Position numbers and translations under genes: made by a program. A model generated the notes under the pieces. That model was not told the DNA's origin. It ran no database searches and was given only the letters and a program-made list of their open reading frames with translations. Source: Ostreococcus mediterraneus (taxonomy: Eukaryota; Chlorophyta; Mamiellophyceae; Mamiellales; Bathycoccaceae). From it: a stretch of 64,000 bases of DNA. Below are positions 44,192 to 55,665 of this stretch, piece after piece. The stretch is taken from the NCBI GenBank assembly GCA_012295225.1, contig WMKK01000003.1, forward strand, positions 62,001-126,000, given 5' to 3'. Every line of letters begins with the position of its first letter. Within the stretch, counting starts at the first letter, position 1.

Positions 44192-46510
44192 TTACTTAAG
44201 TTTACGCTTCTTGGCGAATTTGCGTTTTCCGCCTCGCTTTTTACCAGTTCCTGGTGCGGCACGTCTCTTAGGCGGCGCTTTGGCGGCGACAGCGGCGGCG
44301 AATTCATCGTCGTCTTTTGGAAGCTTGCCGAGTCGGCGTTTGCAATTATCGCACGTGCCTTGGCACGTATCACGCGAAATGGACTCGCCAAGATAGCTCA
44401 ATAGTGCCACTCGACGACATTGCGTTCGATCTTCGAGGAAGCTTTTGACTTTTTCAAGTAACGGCATGGCTTTGTCCAGACGAGTCTTGCGCGAGCTGCC
44501 TTTTTGTGGCATTTTAATCATGCGTTCCAAGCGCCCGATGTCGCCTTGAGCGTACAAAACGATGCCGTCGGCGGGTAAGCCGTCACGACCGGCGCGACCG
44601 ACTTCTTGATACAATCCCTCGAGTGTTTTGGGCGCGCAGTGATGGACGACCCATCGCACGTTCGGCTTGTCGATGCCCATGCCGAACGCGATGGTGGCGC
44701 AGCACACGGAGACGTCGCCCGCCATCCACTTGTTTTGCACAGCGAGACGTTGAGAATCTGTCATGCCGGCGTGATACGCCGCTGCACTCGGTGCAGGCGC
44801 TAAACGCTCTCGCTGACGTCGTATGCGCTCTTCGTTCAATGCTTTGGCGACAGATTCAACGTCGTCGCGACTGAGGCAGTACACGATGCCCGCGTCGTCT
44901 GGACCAAACCTGTCGGCGATCCAGCACGCAAACTGTTTCAAGTCGTGATAGTCTTGCTTGGGTATCACCGAGAGAGAAATATTTGGACGATTAAATGTCA
45001 CCACAAATGACTTTGCAGTCTTTGTAATCTTAAGCGTCTTCATGACATCCGCGCGAACCGTCATGGTGGCCGTAGCGGTGAGTGCCGTGATGGGCACGTT
45101 TGGAAAGTTTTTTCGCAAAACACCCAAGGCTTTGTAATCCGGTCTAAAATCGTGCCCCCACGATGACACGCAATGCGCCTCATCGATGACGAATCGCGTG
45201 AGCTGACCTTTCTCGTCCAAGCTATGGAGAATATCCGCTAACATTTCGCTGTTTGCGAGTTTTTCTGGTGTGATGTACAAGAGCCGAATCGTCGGCTTTC
45301 GTTTACGCAACTCGCGCAATACCGCCACGGCGTCACCTTGTGACTGCGCAGACGACAAAAACGTCGCAGGAACGTGGAAATCCTTGACTAAGTGCGTGAC
45401 TTGGTCTTGAATCAATGAGAGAAGCGGCGAGCACACGACGGTGAGTCCGCCTTGTAAAATCGCGGGCAACATGTAGCACAGCGATTTCCCACCACCCGTG
45501 GGCATGAGCACGAAACAGTCGCCACCGCGAAGACTATGCTCGCAAACATCGCGCTGGCAGTGTCGAAAAGATTTATTCTTGAACACCATTGTGTTTGCCA
45601 AGTCTAAATCGTCCATGTCTTCCCAATTCGCCGGCGGCCGCGACGCTCCGCTCGGGCGCTCGCGCGCAGCCTCTCGCACCGTCCCGTTCGACGTTGACGG
45701 CATCGACGGCTTCACCACGCGCGTTGCAACTGGCAACTTCCCACCAGCCATGGCGAGGACGGCTTCACCTCGACGGTATTCAACGCCCGAAGATGTTCCA
45801 CGAGATGAAAACGCCGGCGCCGTCACGGCGCCGTAGCCCGTTTCGCGCGCCCACGCCACTGAACCTCCTAAAACCCCACGACCAGCCACGCGCGCGGCCA
45901 GTGCGCGTTCGTCTTCGGAGTTTTCGTCATCACTAATCACTATTTCTATATCATCATTGATGACAGGCGCGGCTTGTAGACGATTGGAGCGCTGTCGATG
46001 AAGTAGCGGCAAATCATCGTCGTCGTCGTCGCTCTCTAATTCCAACTCCACGACGTCATCTATCATTCCACTCGTCCCACCACGCATGCCAGCCGATATA
46101 TTGTGATGACCATCGCCGTCTTCATCGCCACTTGCGTCCTCTTCATCGCTATCTTCAATGCTATCGTCATCTTCTTCGTCGTCGTCGGATTCCGACGCCG
46201 ACGCCGCGTCTGCACAAAAACTCACAAATCCCTCCCCCACGAACGCCACCGTAAGCCCAGCGCTCGAACCATATGCCGATAAGAATTCATCTAGACACTT
46301 CTGGGCGCGAGCGCGCGCGATTCCATGCGCACAGGCGTGCGCCACCAATGCCGTGCGGAACTGTTCCGACTGTTCCGCACCATCTTTTAAACCATTCGCA
46401 CCACGTTTCGCGCTCGCCGCTCTTGCGAACGGCCCCGCGAGCGTCGCCGCGCGATGCACACGCGACGCTACACGCGACGTCGATGTCCCGCCATCGCCCG
46501 ACGGTCGCAT
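44192..46510 (-). CDS. RECQ: RecQ-family DNA helicase
   Basis: 3'-5' DNA helicase for recombination and fork repair. From ATG 46510 it has about 772 residues (ATG 46747 would overlap the divergent exchanger gene). An acidic, Ser-rich N-terminal region spans about 280 residues. The helicase core then shows FRHCQRDVCEHSLRGGDCFV (Q/0 motif), PTGGGKSLCYMLPA (Walker A), FVIDEAHCVSSWGHDFRPDY (DEAH and the RecQ aromatic loop), ALTATATMTVR (III), YCLSRDDVES (IV), CCATIAFGMGIDKPNVRWVV (V) and QEVGRAGRDG (VI). A zinc-binding RQC start follows (CRRVALLSYLGE, CDNCKRR). There is no HRDC domain; it ends in a Lys-rich tail. Confidence 0.93.
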   Translation of the reverse strand: MRPSGDGGTSTSRVASRVHRAATLAGPFARAASAKRGANGLKDGAEQSEQFRTALVAHACAHGIARARAQKCLDEFLSAYGSSAGLTVAFVGEGFVSFCADAASASESDDDEEDDDSIEDSDEEDASGDEDGDGHHNISAGMRGGTSGMIDDVVELELESDDDDDDLPLLHRQRSNRLQAAPVINDDIEIVISDDENSEDERALAARVAGRGVLGGSVAWARETGYGAVTAPAFSSRGTSSGVEYRRGEAVLAMAGGKLPVATRVVKPSMPSTSNGTVREAARERPSGASRPPANWEDMDDLDLANTMVFKNKSFRHCQRDVCEHSLRGGDCFVLMPTGGGKSLCYMLPAILQGGLTVVCSPLLSLIQDQVTHLVKDFHVPATFLSSAQSQGDAVAVLRELRKRKPTIRLLYITPEKLANSEMLADILHSLDEKGQLTRFVIDEAHCVSSWGHDFRPDYKALGVLRKNFPNVPITALTATATMTVRADVMKTLKITKTAKSFVVTFNRPNISLSVIPKQDYHDLKQFACWIADRFGPDDAGIVYCLSRDDVESVAKALNEERIRRQRERLAPAPSAAAYHAGMTDSQRLAVQNKWMAGDVSVCCATIAFGMGIDKPNVRWVVHHCAPKTLEGLYQEVGRAGRDGLPADGIVLYAQGDIGRLERMIKMPQKGSSRKTRLDKAMPLLEKVKSFLEDRTQCRRVALLSYLGESISRDTCQGTCDNCKRRLGKLPKDDDEFAAAVAAKAPPKRRAAPGTGKKRGGKRKFAKKRKLK

Positions 46511-46580
46511 GGCCCGCGCGCGCGAGTCCACGAGGCGCACAATGTCGCCGTCGTCGTCATTGTTCGCCTCACCGCGCGCG
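46511..46580. promoter_or_regulatory. Short divergent promoter, RecQ / NCLX
   Basis: About 70 bp separate the likely RecQ start (46510, minus) from the exchanger ATG (46581, plus). If these starts are right, both promoters must fit in this space or extend into the neighbours' coding regions. Confidence 0.4.
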
Positions 46581-48593
46581 ATGACCAGCTCACGTCCACG
46601 TTCGCGCCACGTTCGCGCCGCGCGCGTCGCGCTCGCGCTCGCGTGCATCATCGCCATGTCGTTGACGCGTGCGGTCACCGCGCAGGCTGACGGCAAGGAG
46701 TTCCGCGAGGCGTTGGCGACGAATGGGTTGGCGAGCGCGAGCGACAACGACGGCGATTACGCCTCGAACGACAACGACGACGCTGGCGCGAAGACTGGCG
46801 CGGGAGGCGACGCAAACGACGCCGATGACGCCGATGACGCCGATGACGCCGATGATGACGGCGATGATGATTACGAGTACGTGTATCGATCGACACCGAG
46901 CGCGTTCGACCAAGCGCGCGCCAAGGCGAGGGAGAGCTTTTACTCTGGCGCGCCGGCGGAAACGCGTGCGGGGACGTTGAAGGACTTGTTTGAGCACGCG
47001 AAGGCGTCGAATGCGCGTAACGCGTGCGCGCCGAGTAAAGTTGAGGGCGGGCGCGAGGCAAAGTGCACGCACGTGGTAGAGACAGAGGCGTGCGAGGGGA
47101 GGTTACAAGCGTACTTATCTGCGGCGTATTGCTCGGGGTATTGGACAATTGTGCCGACGTTGTTGTTTCTATGCGCGATTGTGCTGGCTGCGTACGTCCT
47201 AGCGGTGTGTGCGTCGGTGTTCTTCGTGCCTGCTTTGGAGACGACGGCGACGGCGATGAAATTGTCGCCCGAAGCCGCGGGGGCGACGTTGTTGGCGTTG
47301 GGGAACGGCGCTCCGGATTTGTACGCGCAAATCGCATCGTTGACTGAAGGCACGTTACCTGATTTGAACTTGGTTATCGGCTCTACGCTTGGCAGTGGAC
47401 TGTTCATTTCTACCGTCGTGTTAGGCGCGGTGATTGCGTCGTCTCCGACGCCAGTGATTGTCAACAAGGAGGCGTTTGGGCAATCTTCAGGGATGTTTGC
47501 GACGTCAATCGTCTTCTTCATGATCATCATGTGCTTCGGGACCTTGCAGTTGTGGCACGGCGTCGGGCTCACCGCGGCGTACGTTGTATACTTTTGTTTG
47601 GTCTCGTTCAAGGATGACACCGACACATCCACAGCTTTGTCGCTTGAAGAGGGCGGCTCCAAAGGCAAGGAGGACAAGACGTCTCGCTCGGAGCCATTGT
47701 TTGATTTGGCGTCTGAAAAAGGCGGCCCGGACGACAACAAGGGCGCCGTGCGCGTGAATAAACATAAAGACTTCTTATCTTCCGTGACGGCGGACATGAC
47801 CCCGCACGAGAAGAAGCTAAAGTACGTCTTGGTGCCGCTGCGTGTGCTCATGGGGCTCACCATGCCCGTGATTCAGCCCGTGCCTCTTACGAAGGAGTAC
47901 GCGATGACGCTCGGATTTTGCGCGCCATTTTTCTTCTTATCCGCGCCCGGGAACGAGTTCATCGCCGCATCTTCGGGATTAATGGTGCGCTTGGCGTGTA
48001 ACGCTGGCGTGTCTGTGCTCATCGCCGCCGTCGTCGCGGGATACATGCACGTCAGGTACAAGAATGGTCCGCCGCCGCTCGCCTCGGGTGAGCTCATAGC
48101 CATGCTCACGTTTTTGCAGTCGCTGTCGTGGTTCCATTTAGCATCGAACGAGCTCACAATGTTCGTCGATGCTATTGGCAAGATTGCGGGCATCAATGAA
48201 GAAGTATTAGGCGTATCCATTGTCGCGTGGGGAGACTCGATTGGTGATTTTTTGAGCTGCTACGCCGTCGCGAAAGCGGGTAGAGTATCCATGGCTGTCG
48301 TCGCGTGCTTCGCCGGTCCGGTGTTCAACTTGTGTGTAGGCGTATCCTCCGCGATTGTTTTTCTCACCTCCGTCCTCGGTGACGTGCCATTCGAAGTCAA
48401 GCAAGGTGAAATCTTGCTCTGCATCGCGAGTTTGATGACGGCGATGCTCTGCGTGTCAATGCTCCGCGTCGTGAGCCCGACTGAGTTTGAACTTCCGCAG
48501 ACATTAAGCCGCGCTCTGTTCGGCGTCTACGGCGTGTTCCTCGCGCTATTTTTGATGTGCGAAAGCCGGGTGTTGTTCGCCGAGGCGCGATAG
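46581..48593 (+). CDS. NCLX/CCX-type cation/Ca2+ exchanger
   Basis: Member of the Ca2+/cation antiporter superfamily. 670 residues from ATG 46581. The N-terminus is a cleavable signal or anchor (HVRAARVALALACIIAMSLT). An acidic repeat stretch follows, encoded by tandem GACGCCGAT units (46816-46860). The first alpha-repeat is AAGATLLALGNGAPDLYAQI (G-N-G-A-P-D) and the second is VLGVSIVAWGDSIGDFLSCY (G-[ND]-S-x-[GA]-D), each in a cluster of hydrophobic helices. A cytosolic loop of about 130 residues with SEKGGPDDNK lies between. The second repeat has Asp where NCX has Asn, as in the NCLX/CCX branch. Ion preference is inferred. Confidence 0.9.
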   Translation: MTSSRPRSRHVRAARVALALACIIAMSLTRAVTAQADGKEFREALATNGLASASDNDGDYASNDNDDAGAKTGAGGDANDADDADDADDADDDGDDDYEYVYRSTPSAFDQARAKARESFYSGAPAETRAGTLKDLFEHAKASNARNACAPSKVEGGREAKCTHVVETEACEGRLQAYLSAAYCSGYWTIVPTLLFLCAIVLAAYVLAVCASVFFVPALETTATAMKLSPEAAGATLLALGNGAPDLYAQIASLTEGTLPDLNLVIGSTLGSGLFISTVVLGAVIASSPTPVIVNKEAFGQSSGMFATSIVFFMIIMCFGTLQLWHGVGLTAAYVVYFCLVSFKDDTDTSTALSLEEGGSKGKEDKTSRSEPLFDLASEKGGPDDNKGAVRVNKHKDFLSSVTADMTPHEKKLKYVLVPLRVLMGLTMPVIQPVPLTKEYAMTLGFCAPFFFLSAPGNEFIAASSGLMVRLACNAGVSVLIAAVVAGYMHVRYKNGPPPLASGELIAMLTFLQSLSWFHLASNELTMFVDAIGKIAGINEEVLGVSIVAWGDSIGDFLSCYAVAKAGRVSMAVVACFAGPVFNLCVGVSSAIVFLTSVLGDVPFEVKQGEILLCIASLMTAMLCVSMLRVVSPTEFELPQTLSRALFGVYGVFLALFLMCESRVLFAEAR

Positions 48594-48668
48594 TAAAGTA
48601 CTGATTAGATATTCATTGTAACATTCGACGAAGAGTGTCTCGTCTCTACACAACGCGACGCGCGACTC

Positions 48669-48992
48669 ATGAGTTTTCTTTGGGAACACTCGCGCGCATA
48701 TCGCGCCATCGTGCGCTCGACGTCGACGTCGAAGGCATCTATGGCGGCTTTCGCATTCGTCACCATGGTTGTCGTGCCCATCGGCGCGGCGACTGTGGTG
48801 CAAAGCGCGACGAATCCAGACGGGGATGCAGCGCGGGATGAGATGATTCGCAAACGAGGCACGATAGATAGCGACATCACGTACAAGACGAACGCGAACA
48901 AGTTAAACGCGATGCTTGGCGACGTCCGGGACGGTGTGAACGGCGATCAACGGTGGCGCGAGGCGCTGGGGATTGAGAAACCGAAGCGCTAA
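48669..48992 (+). CDS. Unknown small protein with one membrane helix
   Basis: 107 residues, not recognised. A short basic head (MSFLWEHSRAYRAIVRSTST) is followed by one membrane helix (MAAFAFVTMVVVPIGAATVV) and a charged C-terminal part with NKLNAMLGDVRDGVNGDQRW and a basic end (IEKPKR). The layout is compatible with an organellar inner-membrane subunit or a tail-exposed membrane protein. It starts 75 bp after the exchanger stop on the same strand. Confidence 0.6.
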   Translation: MSFLWEHSRAYRAIVRSTSTSKASMAAFAFVTMVVVPIGAATVVQSATNPDGDAARDEMIRKRGTIDSDITYKTNANKLNAMLGDVRDGVNGDQRWREALGIEKPKR

Positions 48993-49173
48993 GGCTGACG
49001 AAGGGGTCGTTTAGATGCCGGGCGAGGCGCCTCAAACGAGGCGGCGGTAGCATGTTTTTAGGTCAGCTCGCGCACGCGCAAGTACTGTACGCTTACTTTT
49101 ATTCTGTTTATGTATGATGTTCTAGAGAATAGCAGCTGTAAGGAAACCCATTCCAAAGGGCGATATTTTTTGA

Positions 49174-50619
49174 CTACGACGGGACGAGTAGCGTCGCGCA
49201 CGTCGCCGCGACGCGACGCCCGATGGCGTCTGCTGGGCCAGCCGCCTTGCCCTGACACGCACTCACGGCGACAACATCTGAACCCGAACCTAATGTTTCA
49301 ATCACGAGCGTGCCGTCGTCTGTCGTCGTCGTCGCGCATGCCTTGGGGATTAAACACTGAAAGTTTGTTTTCGGGAACATGTGGAGCAAAATGTCGTGCA
49401 ACTGGTCGGCGACGTCTTCGTCGCCTTCAGACGACATCCATTCCTCGAGCTCGCGTTCGGTACGTATCCAGCTCTGTTCACCTGACTTGTCCATAAAGTC
49501 TTGCGGACCACCACCGATTTTGACGTACCATCCGGGCGAGGGATTTGGGCCCGGGTAATAAATCGGTGGCAGCACATACACAGATTTCGCCTCGTTGCGG
49601 CTTTGGTCGCTCGTTCCCGTCGCGGATTTGACGCGCGCACGATCGAGAACTTCTTGCGGGACTTCGTATTTGATAGTCGGCATCGATGCCAGCGCCGTGT
49701 TCACTTCGGACTCGAGAACTTCGGCTAAAACGACGGTGCGTCGTGAGATTTTAATTCCACCCAAGCCGACACCCGTCGACGCGTCTAATGTGCTCAATAA
49801 CCCACTCTCGCGAGCCAGGGCTTCGGTGTACGCCCCACACGCCATGACACAAAGACCACACGTATAAGTGTTCCCGTCGCTCATCCACACCCTAGTGCGT
49901 TCGCTCTCGCCATCACCCTTGGACTGCACGCGAACGCACGTCCCGCTCGTCACGCGCGCGTTCGCGTTCTCCTTTCGCATCAACATGTTTTGTGCCGCAC
50001 GCATCTTGTGCGGATTCACATAACCACCCACGCTGTCCCACGCCGCATGGTATGTTTCTGGAATGCCCTCAGCGGATAAAAACGGCCAAGTCTTGACGAA
50101 TTCAGAGCCGCCGCCCGACGCGCGTTCGTGCGGTACGCCTCGCGCGCGTAGCCGGCTCGCCCCACGCTCCACGAACGTCTCGCTCCCCAAAAACATCGAC
50201 CCCCGAGGATCAAAAAACACAATCCCGCTCTCGCGCTCCATGCTTTCGAAGGCTTCGATTGAATCGCAATTCAACGCCGTCCAGTCGTCTCGTCCCTCGG
50301 CGTCCAGCGGCCTCACGATGCGCCCTAAATCATTCGACCCCGACGTGAGCGTCTCGCTGTCGAGCACTACAACCGATTTATCTCTGTGTTCGCTCGCGAT
50401 ATGCCGCGCTATGGCGCTCCCGAGTGGCCCGTTACCGACGACGATGACGTCTACGTCGGCGCCGTTATCCAACGCCGCGTCGCGCGTAATCAACCCAAAG
50501 TCACTCGAAATAGACCGCACGCGCGTCCACGATACGCTCGCCCTCGACGCACCGCGCGAACACGCTCGCATCGCGCGCACCGCTGACGGCGTCATCGCGC
50601 GAGCGACCGCAGTTGACAT
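49174..50619 (-). CDS. FAD-dependent oxidoreductase of the DAO family
   Basis: Related to sarcosine oxidase, D-amino-acid oxidase and FAD-dependent dehydrogenases. 481 residues. The first about 50 are Arg/Ser/Ala-rich with no acids, suggesting a mitochondrial or plastid presequence. The FAD motif is VDVIVVGNGPLGSAIARHIA, with the usual acidic residue after VVVLD. SDGNTYTCGLCVMACGAY and the C-terminal GSDVVAVSACQGKAAGPADA (the G-x-G-H-G-F-x-x-A-P-like end of DAO proteins) are also visible. The substrate cannot be read from the sequence. Confidence 0.82.
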   Translation of the reverse strand: MSTAVARAMTPSAVRAMRACSRGASRASVSWTRVRSISSDFGLITRDAALDNGADVDVIVVGNGPLGSAIARHIASEHRDKSVVVLDSETLTSGSNDLGRIVRPLDAEGRDDWTALNCDSIEAFESMERESGIVFFDPRGSMFLGSETFVERGASRLRARGVPHERASGGGSEFVKTWPFLSAEGIPETYHAAWDSVGGYVNPHKMRAAQNMLMRKENANARVTSGTCVRVQSKGDGESERTRVWMSDGNTYTCGLCVMACGAYTEALARESGLLSTLDASTGVGLGGIKISRRTVVLAEVLESEVNTALASMPTIKYEVPQEVLDRARVKSATGTSDQSRNEAKSVYVLPPIYYPGPNPSPGWYVKIGGGPQDFMDKSGEQSWIRTERELEEWMSSEGDEDVADQLHDILLHMFPKTNFQCLIPKACATTTTDDGTLVIETLGSGSDVVAVSACQGKAAGPADAIGRRVAATCATLLVPS

Positions 50620-50806
50620 CTTCGCGACGCTTCGCGTTGTGACGCGCGCCTACTGAGACTAAATAAAATGTTTTACAATTCGACATTCACTACGCCCGTC
50701 GCACCCGTCGACGCGCAACGTCTCGCGCCGCGGTCGACGCCACCGCACACGATGCGCACCGCCTCGCGCCGCGTCCCTCTATTCGCGCGTCAGACGACGC
50801 GAGCCG

Positions 50807-51133
50807 CTACAACGCCGACGCGCCACCCTTCCCGAGCAACAACGCCTTGGCCTCGTTAATCTTCGTGCTCAGAAACACGCTCCCGCCCGCGTCGGGATGA
50901 TTCGCCATCATCACTCGTCTGTGCGCCTCCATCACCTTGGCCTTGGCCGCGCTCTCGCGCACGCCCAAGATGAGCGCCGCCTCGCGCCGCGTCATCGATG
51001 GCTCGAATCCGCCTTGATAAAACGCGCGCGCGCGCGGTCCGGCCACGGCCCAGGCCTCGATGGTGGTCACCACCGAGCGCAGCGTGAGCGCGGCGGCGGC
51101 GACGGTTAAACCGGTGACGAGAGGCGTGGCCAT
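50807..51133 (-). CDS. TIM14: TIM14/PAM18 mitochondrial import J-protein
   Basis: Inner-membrane J-domain protein that stimulates mtHsp70 in the presequence translocase motor. 108 residues from ATG 51133, normal for the family (about 105-115). It begins [20 protein letters not shown] (membrane segment at the start), then [20 protein letters not shown] (the conserved GGF-x-x-x-M-[ST]-x-x-E-A). The HPD motif is in [20 protein letters not shown], followed by AKALLLGK, which is diagnostic for TIM14. Confidence 0.93.
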   Translation of the reverse strand: MATPLVTGLTVAAAALTLRSVVTTIEAWAVAGPRARAFYQGGFEPSMTRREAALILGVRESAAKAKVMEAHRRVMMANHPDAGGSVFLSTKINEAKALLLGKGGASAL

Positions 51134-51303
51134 GGTGGGCGAACGCCGGCGTCGCGTGCCGATGAATGGCGTGGCATGGGTGCAGCCGCCTCTGTGTCGT
51201 GGACGGCACAGACTGACGCGTCCGCGCGCGCGATAGACCGGCGTCCGCGAGCGACGCGCACGAACGAGCGCGTGACACGCGCGCACGTCGCGCCTGCGCA
51301 GAC

Positions 51304-54300
51304 ATGGCGCCGAAACGCGCGACGCGCGCGAGAACGCCGACGAATCGTGACGATGCGAGTCCAGGGCAACGATCGGCGCGAACAAAACGCGCGAAAGCTG
51401 GCGCGGCAGACGCGGCGGCGGACGTCAGCGAGGCCGATGCGATGGACGCGAGCGATGCGAGAGATGGCGAGTCTCCCGCGGCGTCGCCGGAGGCAAAGGT
51501 GACGCGAAAGAAATCGACAAAGAGCGAGGGTGGCGAGGATTCATCATCCGTCAATCGTCGCTGGCGCGACGCAAACGGGAACGTCGCCGCGTACGACGGC
51601 GCGATTGTCGCCGCTGTGTATAACGATGTGCTCGGTGGTGGACGCGTGGCGCCGAGCGTGAATGCGGTGCAGGCGCTGGATGCGGCGGGGTACGGGGAAA
51701 AGTATCTCGCGCTCGGGTCGCGGGACGCTGAAGCGTGCACGACGGCGCACGCGTTGTCGGCGATTCACATCGTGAATGAAAAGTTCAGGCAGTCCGTAGA
51801 TGGGTTTTTAGCGTTCGAGGATGATGTTGATGGGTTTAAGAACGTATTCAATAGCGCGTTGGAGGCGTATGAGGGCGCGAGGGTGGTGGAGAAGACGGCG
51901 GTGGTGCAGTTTGCGATTCGCGCGTTTTCTTCTTTAGAAAAGCAGGTCATTCGAGGTGTGGCGTTGCCGTTAGTGTCGCTGCCGTTGTGGAGTAAGCTCA
52001 GTGAGGGTCGATTAAAATTGGAGTTGTCAAAGCACGAAGTACTTTCGAAGCATTGGGGGAAGATGATGAAAAAGGAAGCCAAGGCGAGTAAAAAGGCGTC
52101 AGAGAGCGGGGAGACGCACGTGCCAGTGAGTGAACGTAAAGAGGCGTGCTGGCTCGTTCGCATGATGCATGATTTCGTCACGTACGCCACAGACTGCGTG
52201 GCGAATGAAGATGCCGTTGATGTAGACAAGGTGCGCTTCTGCGAACGATTCATAGAATTGGTCATCGACTTGCTTGCGCAGCTCCCCACTCGTAGATTTA
52301 CGCACACGTTGATGAGCGACAAAGCATTGTTGGTAAAGGCTCGAATGGTGCCCTTGTACGCGTCAGCAACGGCCGGGCGATTGTACGCGCAGTTGGTTGA
52401 CTTATTTGCGTTTTACTTCAACTTTGAAATCGATGACCACACGGGTGCTGCGTTGAGCGATGAAGACGTTACGTCTGCGCACTACGACCGTTTGTTACAA
52501 CTCCAACGCTTGGCGTTCAAGCACATTCCAAAGTTGAAAGACCTCGCACTTGGTAATTGCGCCGGTATAGAGCGAAGAAAGAACTTGATTCAGCATCTCG
52601 CAGTACTTGAACCAGCTGAATTGTGCAAGCTCGTCACGGCGCAACTGCGTTTGGTTGACCCGAGCGACGCTTGGGCGCAGGATCCGAAGTTTTTACTCGA
52701 AGTCATGGTCGACGCGTTCGAGAAGCGCCAGAGCCAGCGCCAGATGATTAATTCCATGCCACTCTACCCTAACGAAGAGGTGTTGTGGAATGAAAACGTC
52801 ATCCCGAGCATAGCGTACGACGGTCAAGGCGCGCTGGCGTTGCCGAAGTTGAACTTGCAGTTCTTAACCATGCACGATTATTTGCTGAGAAATTTCAACT
52901 TGTTCCGATTAGAGGCGACATATGAAATTCGTGAAGATCTCGCAGATGTCATGAAGCGCATGCAACCAGTGAGCTCGGGCGAGGGTGCTCGCGCGCAGTT
53001 CAAAGGCTGGGCGCGCATGGCGACCGAGATTCTGCCCCGCGGCGTCTCCATCATCGAGGTGCTGAAACCAAACGTTGGAGAGGACAAACCTGCGGGCGTA
53101 ACGATTGACGTCCACGTCGACTTGAAGAATGCGCGCCCGGATGTGCGCGCAGAGTGGGACCAGCTGCGCATGCACGACGTGGTCTTTATGTTGGACTGTC
53201 GAGGTGCCGGGACGAGCGCGATTGAAGGCGCAAACCCGGCTGAGCACTTTGGTCTCCGCCATGTTCGGGGCGCTGAAGTTATTCATATTCGCGATGCCGA
53301 TGGCACATTTGTGAACGACTATGGGGCGAGAAACCAGCAACCTGAAAAGGATGGCGAAGAGAAGAAGCAAGTCACGGGAACGAGGCGCGTCTTCACCTTG
53401 GCGTTGGACGCAGCGCAGTATCAAATGGATGTCACGCGTCAACGCGAAGGCCACGGCGAGGACGTGTACGGAAACTTGAATGTTCTCGTCCGACGTGAGG
53501 CAAAAGAGAATAACTTTAAGGCGATTCTTGCATGCATTCGTGACTTGATGAATACTGATGTCTCCGTTCCCGATTGGCTTCACGACGTCTTTTTGGGCTA
53601 CGGCGATCCTGCTGCGGCGGCGTTACTCAACACGCACGAAGCATTGCATACGATCGATTTCAAGGATACATTTCTCGACGAAGATCACTTGGTGCAGTCG
53701 TTTCCGAATCACAAGGTGAAATGGATGACGAAAGCGAAGAAGCACGTCGCGCCGTTTCGCGTCACGTTTCCAAAGCCCGAAGACGAGCGCGCGGATGAAA
53801 TTCAAGTTGAATCGTACGTGCCTCCAGATCCGGGCCCGTTCCCCGAAGACCAACCCGAGTTGAACAAAGTTAGATTCACCCCGGTACAAGTTGAAGCTAT
53901 TCGAGCGGGTTTGAATCCCGGCCTTACTATGGTTGTCGGTCCGCCAGGGACTGGTAAAACGGACACCGCCGCGCAAATCATGCACTGCTTGTATCACAAC
54001 GAGCCCGGTCAGCGCACGTTGCTCATCACGCATTCAAATGCGGCGCTGAATGATTTATTCCAGAAGCTCTTACAGCGCGACGTCCCGGCACAGTACATGT
54101 TACGTCTTGGTCAAGGCGAAGCCGACCTGGACACCGAGCTCAACTTCACGCGCCAAGGGCGCGTAAACGCCATGCTCGCGCAACGCCTAGAAATCCTGGC
54201 CGAAGTCGAAAAGCTCGCTGATTCCCTCGGTTTGGTTGGAGAAGACGTCGCATATACGTGCGAAACCGCGGGATACTTTTGGAAGATTCATATTTTGGCG

Positions 54301-55611
54301 AAATGGGAAAAGTTCACCGCAGATTTTGCCGCCGCCGAGGACGCAGCCTTTGTGCAAAAGTCGTTTCCGTTTAACGATTACTTTGCAAACGCACCCAACC
54401 AGCCGTTATTCTTGGGTAAAGACAAGGAGGAAGACTACAAGCGCGCCAAGGGATGCATGCGTCACTTACGCGTGATGTTCACGTCTCTCGAAGAATGCCG
54501 CGCGTTTGAACTCTTGCGTACGACGGGCGACCGTTCGGAATACTTGCTCACCAAGCACGCGAAAATCATCGCCATGACGTGCACGCACGCCGCGTTGAAA
54601 CGCCACGATTTCATCAAGCAAAGTTTGCGCTACGACAACTTGGTTATCGAAGAGGGTGCACAGATTTTAGAAATCGAATCGTTCATCCCAATGTTACTCC
54701 AGAAGAACGAAGACGGGCATTCGAGACTCAAGCGCGTCGTGATGATTGGCGACCACAACCAACTTCCACCCGTCGTGAAGCACATGGCTTTTCAAAAGTA
54801 TTGCAACATGGATCAATCCATGTTCACACGCTTTGTGCGTCTCGGAACGCCGTATATGCAGCTCGACGCCCAAGGTCGCGCGCGCAGCGAAATCGCCAAG
54901 CTTTACAACTGGAGGTATACGAATTTGGGCGACTTGCCGAATACGCAAACTGGAGCGTACGCGCTCGCGAACGCCGGGTTCTCGCACCCGTTGCAATTCG
55001 TCGACGTGCGCGGGGAAGAGTCCACGCCCACTGCGTTCTTCTACCAAAACCTCGAAGAGGCTGAATACATCGTCAGTATGTATCAGTACATGCGGATGTG
55101 CGGATATCCGGCGGAGAAGATTACGATTTTGACGACGTACAATGGGCAAAAAAATTTGATTCGCGACGTCGTGAACCAACGGTGTACGAATCACCCATTG
55201 TTTGGCGCGCCAGCCAAGGTGGAGACGGTGGATAAGTATCAAGGGCAGCAAAACGATTTTGTGTTACTTTCGTTAGTGCGTAGTAAGACTGTGGGGCATT
55301 TACGCGACGTTCGTCGTCTCGTCGTGGCGCTTTCACGCGCGCGATTCGGCGTCTACGTCTTTGGCAATTATGGATTGTTCTCCGACTGTTTCGAACTCAA
55401 GCGCGCGTTTGAGGTGATAAAACAATACCCAACGTCGCTCGAGATTTGTCTCGGAGAATCTTACGGCGCGTGCACACGAACGACTGCAGATACGGGCAAG
55501 GCGACGGTCATCGCAAGCGGCTCCGCCATGGGTGAAACTGTCAATAAAATGGCGCTTGAGTGGCAACAACAACAAATGTCCGCCGCTGCTGCGGGCAACA
55601 AGAAGAAATAA
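51304..55611 (+). CDS. AQR: Aquarius (AQR), intron-binding spliceosomal helicase
   Basis: SF1/Upf1-like helicase of the intron-binding complex. 1435 residues against 1485 in human, single exon. An N-terminal ARM-like domain (about residues 60-500) is followed by beta-barrel and pointer domains. RecA1 has [20 protein letters not shown] (Walker A, near residue 878) and the DEAQ-box variant [18 protein letters not shown]. RecA2 contains [19 protein letters not shown]-like [14 protein letters not shown] and [18 protein letters not shown] followed by [19 protein letters not shown]. The Glu-Glu pair at the DExQ position is as in other Aquarius proteins. The divergent neighbour is TIM14 (170 bp). 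Confidence 0.96.
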   Translation: MAPKRATRARTPTNRDDASPGQRSARTKRAKAGAADAAADVSEADAMDASDARDGESPAASPEAKVTRKKSTKSEGGEDSSSVNRRWRDANGNVAAYDGAIVAAVYNDVLGGGRVAPSVNAVQALDAAGYGEKYLALGSRDAEACTTAHALSAIHIVNEKFRQSVDGFLAFEDDVDGFKNVFNSALEAYEGARVVEKTAVVQFAIRAFSSLEKQVIRGVALPLVSLPLWSKLSEGRLKLELSKHEVLSKHWGKMMKKEAKASKKASESGETHVPVSERKEACWLVRMMHDFVTYATDCVANEDAVDVDKVRFCERFIELVIDLLAQLPTRRFTHTLMSDKALLVKARMVPLYASATAGRLYAQLVDLFAFYFNFEIDDHTGAALSDEDVTSAHYDRLLQLQRLAFKHIPKLKDLALGNCAGIERRKNLIQHLAVLEPAELCKLVTAQLRLVDPSDAWAQDPKFLLEVMVDAFEKRQSQRQMINSMPLYPNEEVLWNENVIPSIAYDGQGALALPKLNLQFLTMHDYLLRNFNLFRLEATYEIREDLADVMKRMQPVSSGEGARAQFKGWARMATEILPRGVSIIEVLKPNVGEDKPAGVTIDVHVDLKNARPDVRAEWDQLRMHDVVFMLDCRGAGTSAIEGANPAEHFGLRHVRGAEVIHIRDADGTFVNDYGARNQQPEKDGEEKKQVTGTRRVFTLALDAAQYQMDVTRQREGHGEDVYGNLNVLVRREAKENNFKAILACIRDLMNTDVSVPDWLHDVFLGYGDPAAAALLNTHEALHTIDFKDTFLDEDHLVQSFPNHKVKWMTKAKKHVAPFRVTFPKPEDERADEIQVESYVPPDPGPFPEDQPELNKVRFTPVQVEAIRAGLNPGLTMVVGPPGTGKTDTAAQIMHCLYHNEPGQRTLLITHSNAALNDLFQKLLQRDVPAQYMLRLGQGEADLDTELNFTRQGRVNAMLAQRLEILAEVEKLADSLGLVGEDVAYTCETAGYFWKIHILAKWEKFTADFAAAEDAAFVQKSFPFNDYFANAPNQPLFLGKDKEEDYKRAKGCMRHLRVMFTSLEECRAFELLRTTGDRSEYLLTKHAKIIAMTCTHAALKRHDFIKQSLRYDNLVIEEGAQILEIESFIPMLLQKNEDGHSRLKRVVMIGDHNQLPPVVKHMAFQKYCNMDQSMFTRFVRLGTPYMQLDAQGRARSEIAKLYNWRYTNLGDLPNTQTGAYALANAGFSHPLQFVDVRGEESTPTAFFYQNLEEAEYIVSMYQYMRMCGYPAEKITILTTYNGQKNLIRDVVNQRCTNHPLFGAPAKVETVDKYQGQQNDFVLLSLVRSKTVGHLRDVRRLVVALSRARFGVYVFGNYGLFSDCFELKRAFEVIKQYPTSLEICLGESYGACTRTTADTGKATVIASGSAMGETVNKMALEWQQQQMSAAAAGNKKK

Positions 55612-55665
55612 ATCACCGCTGGTACTACAACACACTACATATAGAATTGTTATCATTGTTAGCAT

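Noticed and set aside
46158-46580. Upstream extension of the NCLX frame
   Set aside because: Antisense to the RecQ N-terminus; the signal peptide begins at 46581.
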